Part shown: piece by piece, positions 1-10,069 of the stretch
How the letters are laid out: each line of letters starts with the position of its first letter
Position numbering within the stretch: the first letter of the stretch is position 1
Source: Atopobium sp. oral taxon 416
Lineage (GTDB): Bacteria; Actinomycetota; Coriobacteriia; Coriobacteriales; Atopobiaceae
Assembly: GCF_018128285.1 (NCBI RefSeq)
Contig: NZ_CP072380.1
Span: forward strand, 2,542,001 to 2,606,000
Length of the DNA stretch: 64,000 bases
Direction: 5' to 3'
Made by a program: the position numbers and the translations under genes
The notes under the pieces: generated by a model
Told to the model about the DNA's origin: nothing
Seen by the model: the letters and a program-made list of their open reading frames with translations, nothing else
The model's database searches: none

Positions 1-571
1 GCTTGGAGAGTCGGTTGGGAAGCTCAAAGATCTGGTGCTTCTCCACTGGCACCACTTCATAGTCGCACTTGGCAGTCGCGACATCCTTGGTGATATCAAG
101 CAGAGTCGGGCCGGGGCGTCCGCTGCGTGCGAGCAGGAAGGCTTGCCGCACCGCCGGCGCCAGATCGTGCACGTCGTCCACGACGCGGTTCCACTTGGTG
201 ATCGACTTGGTGATCTCGGTGATGTTGACCTCCTGGAAGGAGTCCTTGCCGAGAAGCTTGCTCGAGACATTGCAGGTGATAGCGACAATCGGAGAAGAGT
301 CCATGTAAGCAGTCGCGATGCCGGTCACCAGGTTCGTACAGCCCGGGCCTGAGGTAGACATGCACACACCCACCTTGCCGGTCGAGCGGGCATAGCCGTC
401 GGCAGCGTGCGCCGCGCCCTGCTCGTGGCTCGTCAGGTAGTGATGGATCTCTGGCGTCTGGTATAGGACGTCGTATACGTCCAGAATCGTTCCCCCAGGA
501 TATCCAAAAATGCTATCAACGCCCTGTTCCTTTAGACACTCGATGAGTATCTGTGCGCCAGTAAGCTCCAT
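1..571 (-). CDS. ilvB: Acetolactate synthase large subunit, N-terminal part (cut by window edge)
   Basis: A minus-strand frame opens at the ATG at 571 and runs off the left edge, so only about 190 codons are visible. Acetolactate synthase condenses pyruvate with pyruvate or 2-oxobutyrate, the first common step of valine, leucine and isoleucine synthesis. Seen here are FGYPGG near residue 22 and the ThDP-site block HEQGAAHAADGYAR, whose glutamate lies near residue 50. The start is fixed by AAAGGAGG about nine bases upstream. It is the third gene of leuA-ilvC-ilvB. Other ThDP enzymes such as pyruvate oxidase or glyoxylate carboligase share the fold, but the neighbours favour ilvB. No small regulatory subunit gene is in view. 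Confidence 0.93.
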   Translation of the reverse strand, partial: MELTGAQILIECLKEQGVDSIFGYPGGTILDVYDVLYQTPEIHHYLTSHEQGAAHAADGYARSTGKVGVCMSTSGPGCTNLVTGIATAYMDSSPIVAITCNVSSKLLGKDSFQEVNITEITKSITKWNRVVDDVHDLAPAVRQAFLLARSGRPGPTLLDITKDVATAKCDYEVVPVEKHQIFELPNRLSK

Positions 572-682
572 GTGATGCTCCCCTCCTTTAATGCAAACGA
601 TGACTCATTCCGTCCGATTGTGGACGGCGCCTTGAACCTGCAAAACCGATACTGTCTCGTTTTGTACGTACAAAGCGCCGAA

Positions 683-730
683 GGCGCCGGAGCACGCACC
701 ACAAGCCGTGTCTTGTTGTGCCCCGGCGCC
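683..730 (-). promoter_or_regulatory. Long hairpin between ilvC and ilvB
   Basis: The ilvC-ilvB gap contains an inverted repeat with outer arms GGCGCCGG and CCGGCGCC, extended by GCAC/GTGC and an inner ACAAG/CTTGT. No T-run follows it on the minus strand, so it is a poor terminator. An mRNA-processing or differential-stability element between the two cistrons is a reasonable inference. Confidence 0.45.
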
Positions 731-745
731 ACAAACATACGCCGA

Positions 746-1765
746 TTAGTTGTTGAGGAGCTTGTCCTCGTCGTTCCAAGAATACAGAGCACGGATCTTT
801 TTGCCAGTCTGCTCCATCAGGGACTCAGCCTCCATACGGCGCATCGCCTTGAAGTGGACCTGGTGGGTCTCATCGGACATATCGAGCAGGAAGTCTTTTG
901 CGAAGGAGCCGTCCTGAATAGCCTTCAGGTTCTTTCTCATGCCCTCCTTGGCGGCTTCGGTGATAACGTTCGGGCCGCAGGTGTAGTCGCCGTACTCAGC
1001 GGTGTTGGAGATGGAGGACCTCATGCCGGAGAAGCCGCTCTCGTAGATCAGGTCGACGATCAGCTTCATCTCGTGGATGCACTCAAAGTAGGCGTTACGG
1101 GGATCGTAGCCAGCCTCGACCAGGGTGTTGAAGCCTGCCTCCATCAGGTCGGTGACGCCGCCACACAGGACGTTCTGCTCACCGAACAGGTCGGTCTCAG
1201 TCTCGGTCTTAAAGTCGGTCTCAAGCAGTGCTGCACGCGCTCCGCCGATGGCAGCGCCGTAGGCAAGCGCGATATCGAACGCGTCGCCCGTAGCATCTTG
1301 GTGTGCACAGACCAGCATCGGGACGCCCTTGCCCTCCTGGTAGGTGGAACGGACGGTGTGGCCCGGAGCCTTCGGGGCGACCATGATGACGTTACAGTCC
1401 GGACGCACCTCGATGCAGCCATAGTGGATGTTGAAGCCATGTGCGAAGGCGATGGTCTTGCCCGGAGCCAGATTCGGCTCGATATCTTCCTTGTACATCT
1501 TGGCCTGATACTCATCGTTGATGAGGATCATGATAATATCTGCCCACTTGGTAGCCTCCGCATTAGAGACAACCTCAAGTCCCTGCTTCTCAGCCTTTGC
1601 GCGGGACTTGGAGTTTGGCAATAAGCCGACCTTAACGTCGACACCGGAGTCCTTCAGGTTCAGGGCGTGTGCGTGCCCCTGGGAGCCGTAGCCAATGACA
1701 GCAACCTTCTTGCCGTCGAGCTTGGACATGTCCACGTCCTTCTCGTGATACATCTTGAATGCCAT
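746..1765 (-). CDS. ilvC: Ketol-acid reductoisomerase (class I, 339 aa)
   Basis: This enzyme converts acetolactate or acetohydroxybutyrate into the dihydroxy acid in the second step of branched-chain amino acid synthesis, using Mg2+ and usually NADPH. The Rossmann signature [11 protein letters not shown] lies near residues 25-35, followed by a short cofactor loop containing serines (NSKSR). The metal-site segment [12 protein letters not shown] is present around residue 190. The length of 339 residues is typical of short class I enzymes. GAAAGGAAG precedes the ATG. It lies 88 bp downstream of leuA and 174 bp upstream of ilvB on the same strand, which supports a single operon. It ends in TAA. 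Confidence 0.97.
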   Translation of the reverse strand: MAFKMYHEKDVDMSKLDGKKVAVIGYGSQGHAHALNLKDSGVDVKVGLLPNSKSRAKAEKQGLEVVSNAEATKWADIIMILINDEYQAKMYKEDIEPNLAPGKTIAFAHGFNIHYGCIEVRPDCNVIMVAPKAPGHTVRSTYQEGKGVPMLVCAHQDATGDAFDIALAYGAAIGGARAALLETDFKTETETDLFGEQNVLCGGVTDLMEAGFNTLVEAGYDPRNAYFECIHEMKLIVDLIYESGFSGMRSSISNTAEYGDYTCGPNVITEAAKEGMRKNLKAIQDGSFAKDFLLDMSDETHQVHFKAMRRMEAESLMEQTGKKIRALYSWNDEDKLLNN

Positions 1766-1853
1766 AGCAGTGCTTCCTTTCTTTTCGTGCCTTGTCTATG
1801 CATTTTGCTTGCTATCGCTACGCCGCTCAAGTAAACGACGGAGTTGCCACTAC

Positions 1854-3386
1854 TTACTTCTTTGCTGCCCGTGAGGCCAGGATCGTGCGGTTGATCGCAT
1901 CGATATAGGCCTTGGCCGCGGAGACGATAATGTCGTTGTCGGCGCCGTGCCCGGCAAAGACCTTGCCGTCCTTCGACTGCGTCCTCACCGTCACTTCACC
2001 AATCGCATCGATGCCGCGGGTGATCGCCTTAACGGAGAACTCTTCCAGTTCGACGTTTGCACCGATGACCTGGTTGATTGCCTTGTAGGCGGCGTCAATC
2101 GGGCCAGAGCCGGTGGAGCAGACCACGTGCGTGTCGCCCTGCTCATCCTTGACCGTTGCGGTCGCGGTTGGAACCAGCGGATCTCCGCAAGATACCTGCA
2201 GCGCGTCGAGGCTGTAGACCGCGGTGCTATTGCGCTGACGCTCCTGGACGATGGACTCCAGATCCTCGTCATATACCTCTTTCTTCTGGTCTGCAATCTC
2301 AAGGAACCGCTTGTAGATATCATCGAACTCATCATCCGGGAAGGTATAGCCGAGCTCTGCGAGCCGATGCTTCAGAGCCGCATGGCCGGAACGGGCGGAA
2401 AGGATAATCTCAGAGCCTGCCGCGCCGACATCCTCGGGGGCGATGATCTCATAGGTGTCACGGGCCTTCAGGACGCCGTCTTGGTGAATACCAGAGGAGT
2501 GCGCGAAGGCGTTGGCACCGACAATAGCCTTGTTGGCCTGTACCTGCATACCGGTAATCCGGCTTACCAAGTGGGAGGCCCGCGTCAGCTCCTGCGTCAC
2601 AATGTCGGTGTGCCCGTCGAGCTCATCTCCGTGCATCTTGAGGGCCATAACAACCTCTTCAAGCGCGGTGTTGCCCGCACGCTCACCTAGACCGTTGATC
2701 GTGCACTCAACCTGTGTGGCGCCGTTTTTGACGCCAGCCAGCGCCAACGCGGTTGCCATGCCCAGATCGTTATGGGTGTGTACGGAGATAGTAACGGTCT
2801 CAATGTCCCGTACATGCTCGGTCAGGCCTTTGATGCGCGCTCCGAAATCATCGGGCAGCTGGTAGCCGGTGGTATCAGGGATGTTGATGACCGTGGCACC
2901 TGCATCGACGGCAGCCTGTACAACCCGCTCCAGGAACTGCTGATCCGCACGCCCTGCATCCTCTGCGTAGAACTCAACGTCGTCGACGTATTTCTTCGCG
3001 TATTTGACGCAGTGGGTGGCCGCCTCAATAACCTGGTCTTCGGTCATGTGCAGCTTCTCGTGGATGTGCTGCGGGGAGACGCCTAATCCGGTGTGGATAC
3101 GGGGACGTTTGGCAGTCTTCAGTGCCTCAGCGGCGCAGTCAATGTCTTTATCGACGGCGCGAGTCAACCCGACGACTACTGCGTCATCCCCTGCCAGACG
3201 CCCGATTTCCTGTACAGACTTGAAGTCTCCAGGGCTTGAGATCGGGAAGCCAGCTTCGATCACATCGACGTTCATGCGAAGCAATTCGCGGGCGATCGTC
3301 AGCTTTTCCTCGGTATTCATGGAAGCACCGGGCGACTGTTCACCGTCGCGCAAGGTAGTATCAAAAATATCGATCTTTCTGGTCAT
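1854..3386 (-). CDS. leuA: 2-Isopropylmalate synthase
   Basis: LeuA condenses acetyl-CoA with 2-oxoisovalerate and is the committed, leucine-inhibited step of leucine synthesis. The 510-residue product begins with the HMGL-like signature [12 protein letters not shown] at residues 9-20 and carries the metal-binding HTHNDLG motif near residue 205. A C-terminal region of about 120 residues fits the LeuA allosteric dimer domain. The start has GAGGAG upstream. It is the first structural gene of leuA-ilvC-ilvB and follows the leader peptide and attenuator described separately. Homocitrate and citramalate synthases are related, but the operon context favours isopropylmalate synthase. Confidence 0.96.
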   Translation of the reverse strand: MTRKIDIFDTTLRDGEQSPGASMNTEEKLTIARELLRMNVDVIEAGFPISSPGDFKSVQEIGRLAGDDAVVVGLTRAVDKDIDCAAEALKTAKRPRIHTGLGVSPQHIHEKLHMTEDQVIEAATHCVKYAKKYVDDVEFYAEDAGRADQQFLERVVQAAVDAGATVINIPDTTGYQLPDDFGARIKGLTEHVRDIETVTISVHTHNDLGMATALALAGVKNGATQVECTINGLGERAGNTALEEVVMALKMHGDELDGHTDIVTQELTRASHLVSRITGMQVQANKAIVGANAFAHSSGIHQDGVLKARDTYEIIAPEDVGAAGSEIILSARSGHAALKHRLAELGYTFPDDEFDDIYKRFLEIADQKKEVYDEDLESIVQERQRNSTAVYSLDALQVSCGDPLVPTATATVKDEQGDTHVVCSTGSGPIDAAYKAINQVIGANVELEEFSVKAITRGIDAIGEVTVRTQSKDGKVFAGHGADNDIIVSAAKAYIDAINRTILASRAAKK

Positions 3387-3608
3387 AAAAAACTCCTCGA
3401 AGTCAAAGGGTTATAGGTACCTCAAGACAACGATTCACCCGGTTTGCATAACCAGAAAGCGGTATTCAGCCCCAAAAAGGATGGTTCTACCCCATAAAGC
3501 AGATAAATGCTCCCACCCAAGCCTCAACCAAGCTTGGTAACCTGCCACAGACACACTCATGTCTTCACAAAAAGCATTTCTGTCTCAGTTATACAAAAAG
3601 GAATACAT

Positions 3609-3647
3609 AAAAAAAACCGTTGTCCGCAACACTTGCAAACAACACGG
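3609..3647 (-). terminator. Attenuator-like intrinsic terminator in the leuA leader
   Basis: On the minus strand a GTTGT/ACAAC stem, with flanking CC/GG pairs separated by a two-base bulge, is followed directly by eight U residues. It lies between the end of the Val/Ile/Leu-rich leader peptide and leuA, the position of a classical transcription attenuator. The stem is modest, which suits a conditional terminator. The alternative antiterminator fold was not computed. Confidence 0.65.
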
Positions 3648-3694
3648 CGTACATGACGGGATTCTGACAGATTCAAACCCTTAGGTCAGCACGC

Positions 3695-3829
3695 CTAGAC
3701 TAGGAGGAGGCCCAAAACGGGCTTAATAATCTCTACCGCTACAGGAGCAATAATTACTAGGGACTCTACGAAGCTAGTGGTACTAACAGTATTCAGCTCA
3801 CCCTTGCTTTCAAATGTCCCAAAGCTCAT
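3695..3829 (-). CDS. Branched-chain amino acid leader peptide (44 aa)
   Basis: A short minus-strand frame starts at the ATG at 3829, with AGGGAG upstream, and ends at TAG at 3695. The last 24 residues contain 15 Val, Ile or Leu codons, including two Ile-Ile pairs and a terminal LGLLLV. The stop lies about 50 bases before the terminator hairpin. This is the layout of ribosome-mediated attenuation: slow translation at scarce aminoacyl-tRNAs would let leuA-ilvC-ilvB be transcribed, and fast translation would favour termination. The peptide itself probably has no function beyond being translated. Similar leaders are known for ilv and leu operons in enterobacteria and actinobacteria. Confidence 0.8.
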   Translation of the reverse strand: MSFGTFESKGELNTVSTTSFVESLVIIAPVAVEIIKPVLGLLLV

Positions 3830-4317
3830 TGCTTATCTCCCTGTAAGAAAAACGCTCTATTTGTGGCGGCTCTTTGTCGCCTCGCGTTTGTTGAGACAAA
3901 GTATGCCAGAAAGCCGGAACAGTCAGCGCAGAAAATTACAAAGTGAAATTATCTTGTAACACTTGACGCAAAAGCCCAGGTAGACTGCTTTCAGCTACAT
4001 TGCAAGCACGTAACAGAGCCCAATCTAGCCGTCAAGTATATGAGGGCTGATGCAGGCCGGCCGGCTAGCCCAGGTGATACAACTTTCCATGCCAAAGGGA
4101 GCTGTGCCCTGGAGCCTACTGGGCTCTGTGTTTGGTGACAACCTCTTAGGCTAGCCTTCAAAGAGAAAGTGGAACCGTCAGGATCCATGGTACGCAAAAG
4201 TCCCTTCTACACCCTCAGTGCCAAAGGCTGAAAACGCCAAGATCTGCCGACCTAAGAAGGCCACAGTCGAGTGTTGCTGCTGTAAGCACATAGGCTTTGC
4301 TACCTTCGCTAAGCTAA
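3830..4317. other. Intergenic stretch upstream of the leader
   Basis: No convincing gene is visible. The part next to 3829 should hold the operon promoter, but no clear -35/-10 pair was found. The remainder is in frames broken by stops and probably belongs to the mobile-element remnants to its right. Confidence 0.4.
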
Positions 4318-4712
4318 GTGCCAAGATGGGAGTGTCCTGACTGCAGGCGCACGTACAGCTCGCTTACAGGGACAGTCTTTAAGCACACCAGGCACACACC
4401 CTGCCGAAGTGGGTATCACCCATCAGGCTCATGCGCTACAGTGTGCCCCTTAACTGCAAGAGACAAAGCGCTCAGATATCGCATCAAAAGCGCCTGGGGA
4501 TGGTGGCATTGGGTCTTTCGTCCTCAAAGCAGTGCCTCTGGATCGATAAGGCCTACATCGCTGATGCGCACCTCTCCTGCGCCTTCGGGCAGGCGAGCAA
4601 GTGTGCCCTGTCAGCAGGTTGGCACAGACGTCCACACGAGCCCCTATACCGTAGTCTGTGGCCACAAGCCGTCCACGGAAAGGATCAGAAGACCTTGCGG
4701 CCACTGAGCTGA
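4318..4712 (+). pseudogene. IS1595-type transposase fragment
   Basis: The frame at 4318 starts with a zinc-ribbon segment, CPDCRRTYSSLTGTVF, as in the N-terminus of IS1595/ISXO2-type DDE transposases. The match moves to a second frame (MRYSVPLNC, WIDKAYIADAHLS, CAFGQA) and back to the first (VVCGHKPSTERIRR). At least two frameshifts therefore interrupt the gene, and its C-terminal half is missing. It abuts the IstB remnant. The family call rests on remembered motifs. Confidence 0.6.
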
Positions 4713-4725
4713 AGGCACAACCATC

Positions 4726-5353
4726 GTGCATGAGCGCCTGTGCACCCACAGGGACCGCTCGAAGAGGGCACGCCTGCTCAGGCAGGCGCGCTTCCCAGCG
4801 CCGAAGTCGGTCGAGGGCTTCGACTGGACCAACGTCGCCTTCCCCGACGGGTGGGGGCGCGACGAGATGTGCTCGCTGGCGTTCGTGGGCGACGTGGAGG
4901 GCCTGGTCTTCTACGGCCAGACCGGCCGCGGCAAGACCCACATGGCGATAGCCCTTGGCATCGCCGTGACCTCGGCGCTCTACGCGGCGAGGTTCTTCCA
5001 GACCGCGCAGCTTATGCTCCATCTCGGCCAGGCGAAGCGCGAAGGCACGCTCGACAGGCTACTCGCCGATATAGCCAAGGCGAGGCTCCTCATCCTGGAC
5101 GAGTTCGGCTACGTGCCCTTCGACGTGAACGGCGCGAGGCTGCTCTACCAGGTGATATCGGAAAGCTACAAGAGGAGGAGCGTGATCTTCACCACCAACG
5201 TCGAATTCAGCCGCTGGGGGACGCTCTTCGCCGACGACAAGCTCGCAGCGGCAATCGTGGAGCGCGTCGTACACCACGGGCAAGCTCGTGGAGTTCGGTG
5301 GCCCTAGCCACCGGCTTAAGCAGAGCCTCATGCTGGGCAGATCAGGAAGGTAG
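4726..5353 (+). pseudogene. istB: IstB-like ATPase of an IS21 element, truncated and frameshifted
   Basis: IstB is the AAA+ helper ATPase of IS21-family transposition. Walker A GQTGRGKTH and Walker B LLILDEFGYVPFD are present, followed by the family segment FTTNVEFSRWGTLFADDKLAAAIVE. About 40-60 N-terminal residues are missing. A one-base insertion in the G-run near 5278 shifts the frame: the expected GKLVEFGGPSHR continues in the next frame to a TAG at 5351. No IstA gene is adjacent, so this is a dead IS21 remnant. Confidence 0.8.
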
Positions 5354-5397
5354 GGAAGGCACGGCGCGCCCCGTGCGTAAAGTCGAAAAAGTTTGGC

Positions 5398-6600
5398 TCA
5401 GACCTAAAACCTGTGTGCAGACCCATCACGAAGCAGCCCTGGAAGCCTTCGAGTAGCGCCTGCTGGCAATCGAATATCTTGAGGAAGAAGTATTCGTCGT
5501 TAGGGTATCCCTAGCCTGCCCTCCTGAGCATCTTGATCATGCAGTTGGTGCCTTCGACCCTACCCGAAGAGATCCGGTGCCTGGCGTGCGCGACGATTCC
5601 CTCCATGTGGCTCTCCACGAGGCGGGCAACCCTGGCGAAATGCCTGTCTTTCGTGCCGTGGCAGACCTCCACGACCTGCTCCATCGCATCGCGTATCGCA
5701 TCCACATCGGTGCACGAATAGGCCTGCGTGAGCATCTCATCTACGATGTCGCAGGCTGCGAGGAGCTCGTTTTGGGATATGAGGTACTCGTAGCGCTTCC
5801 TGGCGCCTCCCCTCTGCAGGGCCTCCTGCTTGCCGAAGAAGGCGCTTCCCCTTAAGACCACCTTGCCGGCGTGTGCATAGCGCTCCTTCCTCTTCCTGGT
5901 GTCGGCACAGGACATAAGGATGTATGTGGAGTGCTTGAGGGCACGCACGGCCTCGCTGTCGCCCTCCTCCTTAAGCCTTGCCTGCTTATCCTTCCTGACC
6001 TTACAGATCACCTTCTCGTTGAAGTTCTTCACGATATGGAAGCAGTCGTAGACGACCGAGAGATGCGGATGGCGCTTAAGGAATGCGCACTCGAAGTCTG
6101 CGTTCATGTCGCAGGCGATTGTCTCCACATTGGATATCCACTCAGCGAGCACAAAGTCACAGAATTCATGCACGACCTGCTTCTTCTTGGAATGAGCGAG
6201 CTACAGCACATGGCCTGTCTTAAGGTCTATGACTACGGTGGCATATCTGTGCCCGCCGTAAAGCTTGAACGTATCTGCGCCCAGATACCTTGCCTGCCGC
6301 TTCGGCTTCCGGAGTCTGGTCTCGCCGTCCTCGCCCTTCTCCGTATAGAGCGCAGAGAGCCTCGCGCGGTCGATCTTTTTCACCACATTCCTGTTGAGCC
6401 CTATCATGAGGGACACTGCCTTAAGGGTCTAACCCAGGGCAAGCAGGTCACACACGAACGCGAGCAGCAACAGCGTGATGCGCTGGCCTGGGGCCCTGAA
6501 GGGCACCTCTTCCGTGAGGGTATTCCCGCACTCCCTGCATGCCCATCTTGGCCGCAAGATCCCTATCCTTGCCCTCTCCATCTTGCTTCGCGCCTTCCTC
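5398..6600 (-). pseudogene. ISL3-family transposase copy with two nonsense codons
   Basis: The sequence aligns by eye with the intact ISL3 transposase at 50,488-51,900. Shared blocks include CDMNADFE, RHPHLSVVYDCFHIVKNFNEK and ISSGRVEGTN. Two TAG codons interrupt it: one replaces Gln in LALGQTLK and one replaces Trp in GHVLWLA of the intact copy. The first 110 or so residues are absent beyond about 6600, so the element is 5'-truncated. Its downstream end resembles the intact copy back to about 5398, next to the IstB remnant. Confidence 0.85.
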
Positions 6601-6787
6601 GTGCTCGACTCTGGTGTCGAAGAACTACATCTCGTCTATCTATACGTCCCGAAAGGACCACCCGGTTCTTACAGCCGCTGACGGTGCAAAAGATCTTGTG
6701 GGGGATAAGGACCTGAGCTAATTCACCTGCACACATGCCAGAATAACGGATGCATTGCTCTTTACATTTCTGCGATACCCCAGCAAA
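6601..6787. other. No gene recognised
   Basis: A short stretch between the truncated ISL3 copy and the redox-protein pseudogene. Frames are short and unrecognised; it is probably mobile-element debris. Confidence 0.4.
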
Positions 6788-7170
6788 CTAGTGTGTCAGA
6801 ATACGACAATACCCCGCATGTTTACCGTTGGCCTCACGGAGCCCGTCGTGCAGTTTATGGGATAGTTGCACGCATTTGGCAGCCTGAGGGCCGCCGGGTT
6901 CGGTCCGTCCGAAGAACATGCTGAGCATCATCACGCTGCCCGTTAGGGCGCCACACATACAGCCGGGGCCTTGCAATACCACCGGATATCCCGGTCGCCA
7001 TCTTGCTTGATAACCTCATCCGGTAAATCGAGACCAAAGTTATCACAGATTGACCGCACCACCGACTCAGCGCAAAGAAAGCCGCTGCGGCAAGCTTCTT
7101 CCGCATCCTCAATCACCTTGTGGACACCCACTTCGTTGTTGACCCGCACAGTTTCCCCTCCCCAAGACAT
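6788..7170 (-). pseudogene. C-GCAxxG-C-C family redox protein, frameshifted
   Basis: The reading frame begins at 7170 with MSWGGETVRV and EACRSGFLCAESVVRSICDNFGLDLPDEVI, typical of the C-GCAxxG-C-C family, often found near electron-transfer genes. It then needs two frame changes near 6960-7010 to continue through GCMCGALTGSVMMLSMFFGR to a stop at 6788. The family cysteines are spread over the frames. The family is poorly characterised, so no reaction is assigned. It lies about 110 bp downstream of rbsK on the same strand. Confidence 0.7.
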
Positions 7171-7211
7171 GGTGCAAGGGCATGATTAAAACCGTACCCG
7201 TATGGTTACTC

Positions 7212-7233
7212 AACCCCATAGGTATACGGGGTT
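7212..7233 (-). terminator. Hairpin after rbsK
   Basis: An inverted repeat with arms AACCCC and GGGGTT and a ten-base loop sits between the rbsK stop and the next gene. The tract after it is weak, so it could be a weak terminator or an operator for the downstream gene. Confidence 0.35.
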
Positions 7234-7281
7234 ATATCCGCATCTTCTCATCGAACCTCACGATTGAGCCAGTAGTAATAC

Positions 7282-8202
7282 CTATCCAATATGGCTATAG
7301 AACTCATCGACTTCTGCACGAGTCGGAATCGAGCGTTGGGCTCCGACTTTGGTTGTGGTAAGAGCAGCTGCACAGCTCGCCCATCGAAGCGTAAACTCCC
7401 TGTCCTTATGCTCCGCGACCATTACTGCCAAGGCTCCTATGAAGGTATCGCCGGCACCGGTAGTGTCTTCTACCTTCACCTCGAGGGCAGGTTGATAAAG
7501 ATAGATCTCTCCCTGCATCAATGCAGCACCTTTATCTCCCAATGTAATGATCGCCGTAGGAACCCCCTGCTTGATAAACCAGGACAAGCCCTGTTTTATG
7601 GTCGCTTTGTCGGTCGGTAGAATACCGGTGATTGTCTGACACTCAGTCTCATTGACGCAGACCATATCAACTGAATCCCAGATACTGTCCGGCAGCGACA
7701 TCGCAGGCGCAGGGTTGAAGAGCGTAACAAGTCCCTGATCATGGGCCTTTCTCAGCGCTGCCAAGGTCGCCCTGTAACCACACTCGAGCTGTGTGACAAA
7801 GATATCGGCAGGGTGCGCTACCCGAGAGAGGCTCTCACTTACCTCATCAAGCCCCAACGCATGGTTTGCTCCGGCATTCAGGATGATCCGGTTATCAGAA
7901 TCGGTTCTGGTAATCATCGCCAAACCGCTTGAAATGTCGTCGAGGATCCGCACTTCGCTTTTATCAACACCCGCAGCTGGTAGCATCTCCACAAGCTGTT
8001 TTCCAAACACATCGTTTCCGACAGCGCCGATCAAAAAGACCTGAGCACCGAGCCGGGAAGCCGCTACCGCTTGGTTGGCTCCCTTGCCACCGGGATTGAT
8101 CAGGAAGTCATGGCCCGGGACCGTCTCTCCTGCCTGGGGGATACGCTCACAGGCTATTGAGAGATCCATGTTCAGACTACCGAAATCGATAACGCAGGGC
8201 AT
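7282..8202 (-). CDS. rbsK: Ribokinase
   Basis: A 306-residue PfkB-family sugar kinase that phosphorylates ribose at O-5 in the cytoplasm. The first PfkB signature contains GGKGANQA near residues 38-45 and the second is DTTGAGDTF near residue 250, with the catalytic aspartate in GAGD. NPGGKGAN and NPAP are typical of ribokinase, though deoxyribokinase or another pentose kinase is possible. The start is supported by AAGGAGG eight bases upstream. No ribose transporter is adjacent, so the substrate probably comes from elsewhere in the genome or from nucleoside breakdown. Confidence 0.9.
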   Translation of the reverse strand: MPCVIDFGSLNMDLSIACERIPQAGETVPGHDFLINPGGKGANQAVAASRLGAQVFLIGAVGNDVFGKQLVEMLPAAGVDKSEVRILDDISSGLAMITRTDSDNRIILNAGANHALGLDEVSESLSRVAHPADIFVTQLECGYRATLAALRKAHDQGLVTLFNPAPAMSLPDSIWDSVDMVCVNETECQTITGILPTDKATIKQGLSWFIKQGVPTAIITLGDKGAALMQGEIYLYQPALEVKVEDTTGAGDTFIGALAVMVAEHKDREFTLRWASCAAALTTTKVGAQRSIPTRAEVDEFYSHIG

Positions 8203-8223
8203 AGTGAGTCCTCCTTTTGATCA

Positions 8224-8247
8224 GTAGTTGACATTCCCGCCAACTAC
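8224..8247 (-). promoter_or_regulatory. Inverted repeat upstream of rbsK (operator candidate)
   Basis: A perfect 7-bp inverted repeat, GTAGTTG and CAACTAC, with a 10-bp spacer, begins about 22 bp before the rbsK start. Its position suits a repressor site. The regulator is not known. Confidence 0.4.
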
Positions 8248-8277
8248 AGTTTACGGGATTTTGGTGTGACCCATGTC

Positions 8278-9371
8278 TTAATCGACGTGAATTTGCTGAG
8301 GTGTTGCCACAACACACAGTTGCCGCTCTGCTGGCTTTTGCTTGTGTGTAATGTTTACGGCAGCGTTGATGTCTGCGCTCACCCAGATGCTATCTTTGGG
8401 TTCGCTATAGGCCGTCTCAGATGTGCTTGCCTAAGAAAAGGTGTGCTCACTTGTCAGCGGGCTTGTATTCGATCCCCACCCATATAGGATGCTTTGGACG
8501 TGTAGGTCTCTTTCTGCTGCATGTATCGGTATGTGAGCTAGCGTTCGAGTAGCCTACAGGGAATCTGTATGAGCGCTTGATCATTCTTTCTGCCGTGGCT
8601 GCTCCCTGCTTGCATCCCATGTTGGATCCAACAATCAGGGTGTCTGTGTTCTTCTCTATGCACAGGTTGGCGATGGCGCGTGCCGCTTTGAGCATGCAGC
8701 CATACACACGCCGACTCCCTTTGTCGGCTACCTGTCAGATTTGCCTGTGTCTAGTCGGCTTTTCAGATACGCCAAGTGCCTGTTGCAATAGTGGTTGGCT
8801 GACTTGAGTTATCGCCTGCCAACTAAGCGCCCATGGCCGGAGGTGACGTACGGCGAGATTGTCAGCTTCTATATCCACTCCCATAACACAGTACTCATTC
8901 AAGCTAAGGGGTTGTCGGGCTTTAAGCACATATTGGATTTTGAAAGCAGCTGCTGGCTGTCTAGAGAGGATGCCCTTGATACACTGCCCATCCAAACATC
9001 CGACATGGCCCGGATAGGTCTGTGTGAGCTGCCTGTGAGCGGGCAGTCTCTACAACCCGTTCGTGGGAAGTATCAGCAAGAACACACTACCTTTTGCCCT
9101 GTAGTGTGAGATCAACACTTGAGAGTAGCTGTAGTTGCCACTCTTGTATCTTCTCAATACTGTAGGGGAAGCTTTTATGCTATAGGCGACACCCTTTATC
9201 GTGTGTTGGGCCCCTTAGGCTTGCAGCATCTTGTAGGTATCGTTGGTTTTGCACAGATGATAGTTGGTCTTTCAGCTGAGAAGCCCGCCTGCAATGAAGA
9301 GATGCTGCCTTGTTTGATACAAAGCCTTGCTGTAGAGGTTGTTCGCATATAGGCAAAGGCATTTCAACTCG
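8278..9371 (-). pseudogene. tnpB: TnpB of an IS200/IS605-type element, decayed
   Basis: Read on the minus strand in changing frames, the N-terminal part reads NLYSKALYQTRQ and LCKTNDTYKMLQ. A middle part reads VMGVDIEADNLA, matching the first RuvC-like motif. Later come ANLCIEKNTDTLIVGSN, ETYTSKASYMGGDRI and ADINAAVNIT, which are TnpB landmarks. Stops of all three kinds and several frameshifts are present, so the protein is dead. No TnpA is seen. Confidence 0.75.
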
Positions 9372-10021
9372 CGATAGTGGTTGGCGCTAATATGGCAGCT
9401 GTAGTTGGTTTGCACTCCATACTGCATGCTTGTCTTGCCTGCCTAAATATCGATAGCTTGCTGTATGCAATATATTCACTGACACCTAAGAGCAAGAAGC
9501 GCCACCTTGAACAGTCACTGTGAGCCAGAAAACCCTTCGAGATACCTACTTTGCTGCCACCTCATCCTTTCCACCAACTAGCGAAGAAAGACACTTATCG
9601 CTTAGGTGATGATCACAAACATCACTTAGCTCTCAACTAAAAAATCGCTCTGAAGCACACCATCCAGATACTTCACATGCAAACCGACAAAGACCATATC
9701 CACTACGTGATCCACCCAGCGCCCACTCAAGCGAGTTCGTGCGTACTTTGAAAGTACTCACCGCCTTCCACATATGGGAGGCCCACACATCATAGTTGTG
9801 CCATGTCTGCTGGCATAAACATACGTTCTGATCAAGTGGATACTTCATTGCCATCACAGGTGAAGTCAGCGCTAAAACCCTCAAACATTTGAGAGCTAAG
9901 GCAGACATGATTGGACGGCGTTTCATCCTGCAAACTGAAGTTCCACAGGTCTTCACGCCACAAATCTTCTATAAATGTGGGGACACTTCATATTATCTTA
10001 TGTAGTATGCACATTATTGGC
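9372..10021. other. Region with no recognised gene
   Basis: The left part is probably the end of the IS605-type element. A 107-codon minus-strand frame at 9633-9956 has no recognised motif. A second frame there (FTCDGNEV, then GLPYVEGGEYF) looks protein-like but is broken by stops, suggesting an old unidentified pseudogene. Confidence 0.35.
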
Positions 10022-10024
10022 AAA

Positions 10025-10056
10025 GAGAGAGGGGAACGCACCCCCCCCCCTCTCTC
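10025..10056 (-). terminator. Terminator-like hairpin after the flavodoxin gene
   Basis: Ten-base arms GAGAGAGGGG and CCCCTCTCTC enclose a C-rich loop just downstream of the flavodoxin stop. The stem is strong but only a short T tract follows on the minus strand. Confidence 0.55.
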
Positions 10057-10069
10057 ATACTGGTAAACC

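Noticed and set aside
3387-3829. T-box riboswitch upstream of leuA
   Set aside because: No AGGGTGGNACCGCG-like T-box sequence is present on the coding strand; the leader peptide explains the terminator better.
4740-5456. A 238-codon plus-strand frame over the IstB remnant
   Set aside because: It overlaps the IstB frame out of phase and is rich in Arg/Gly/Pro, typical of a shadow frame.
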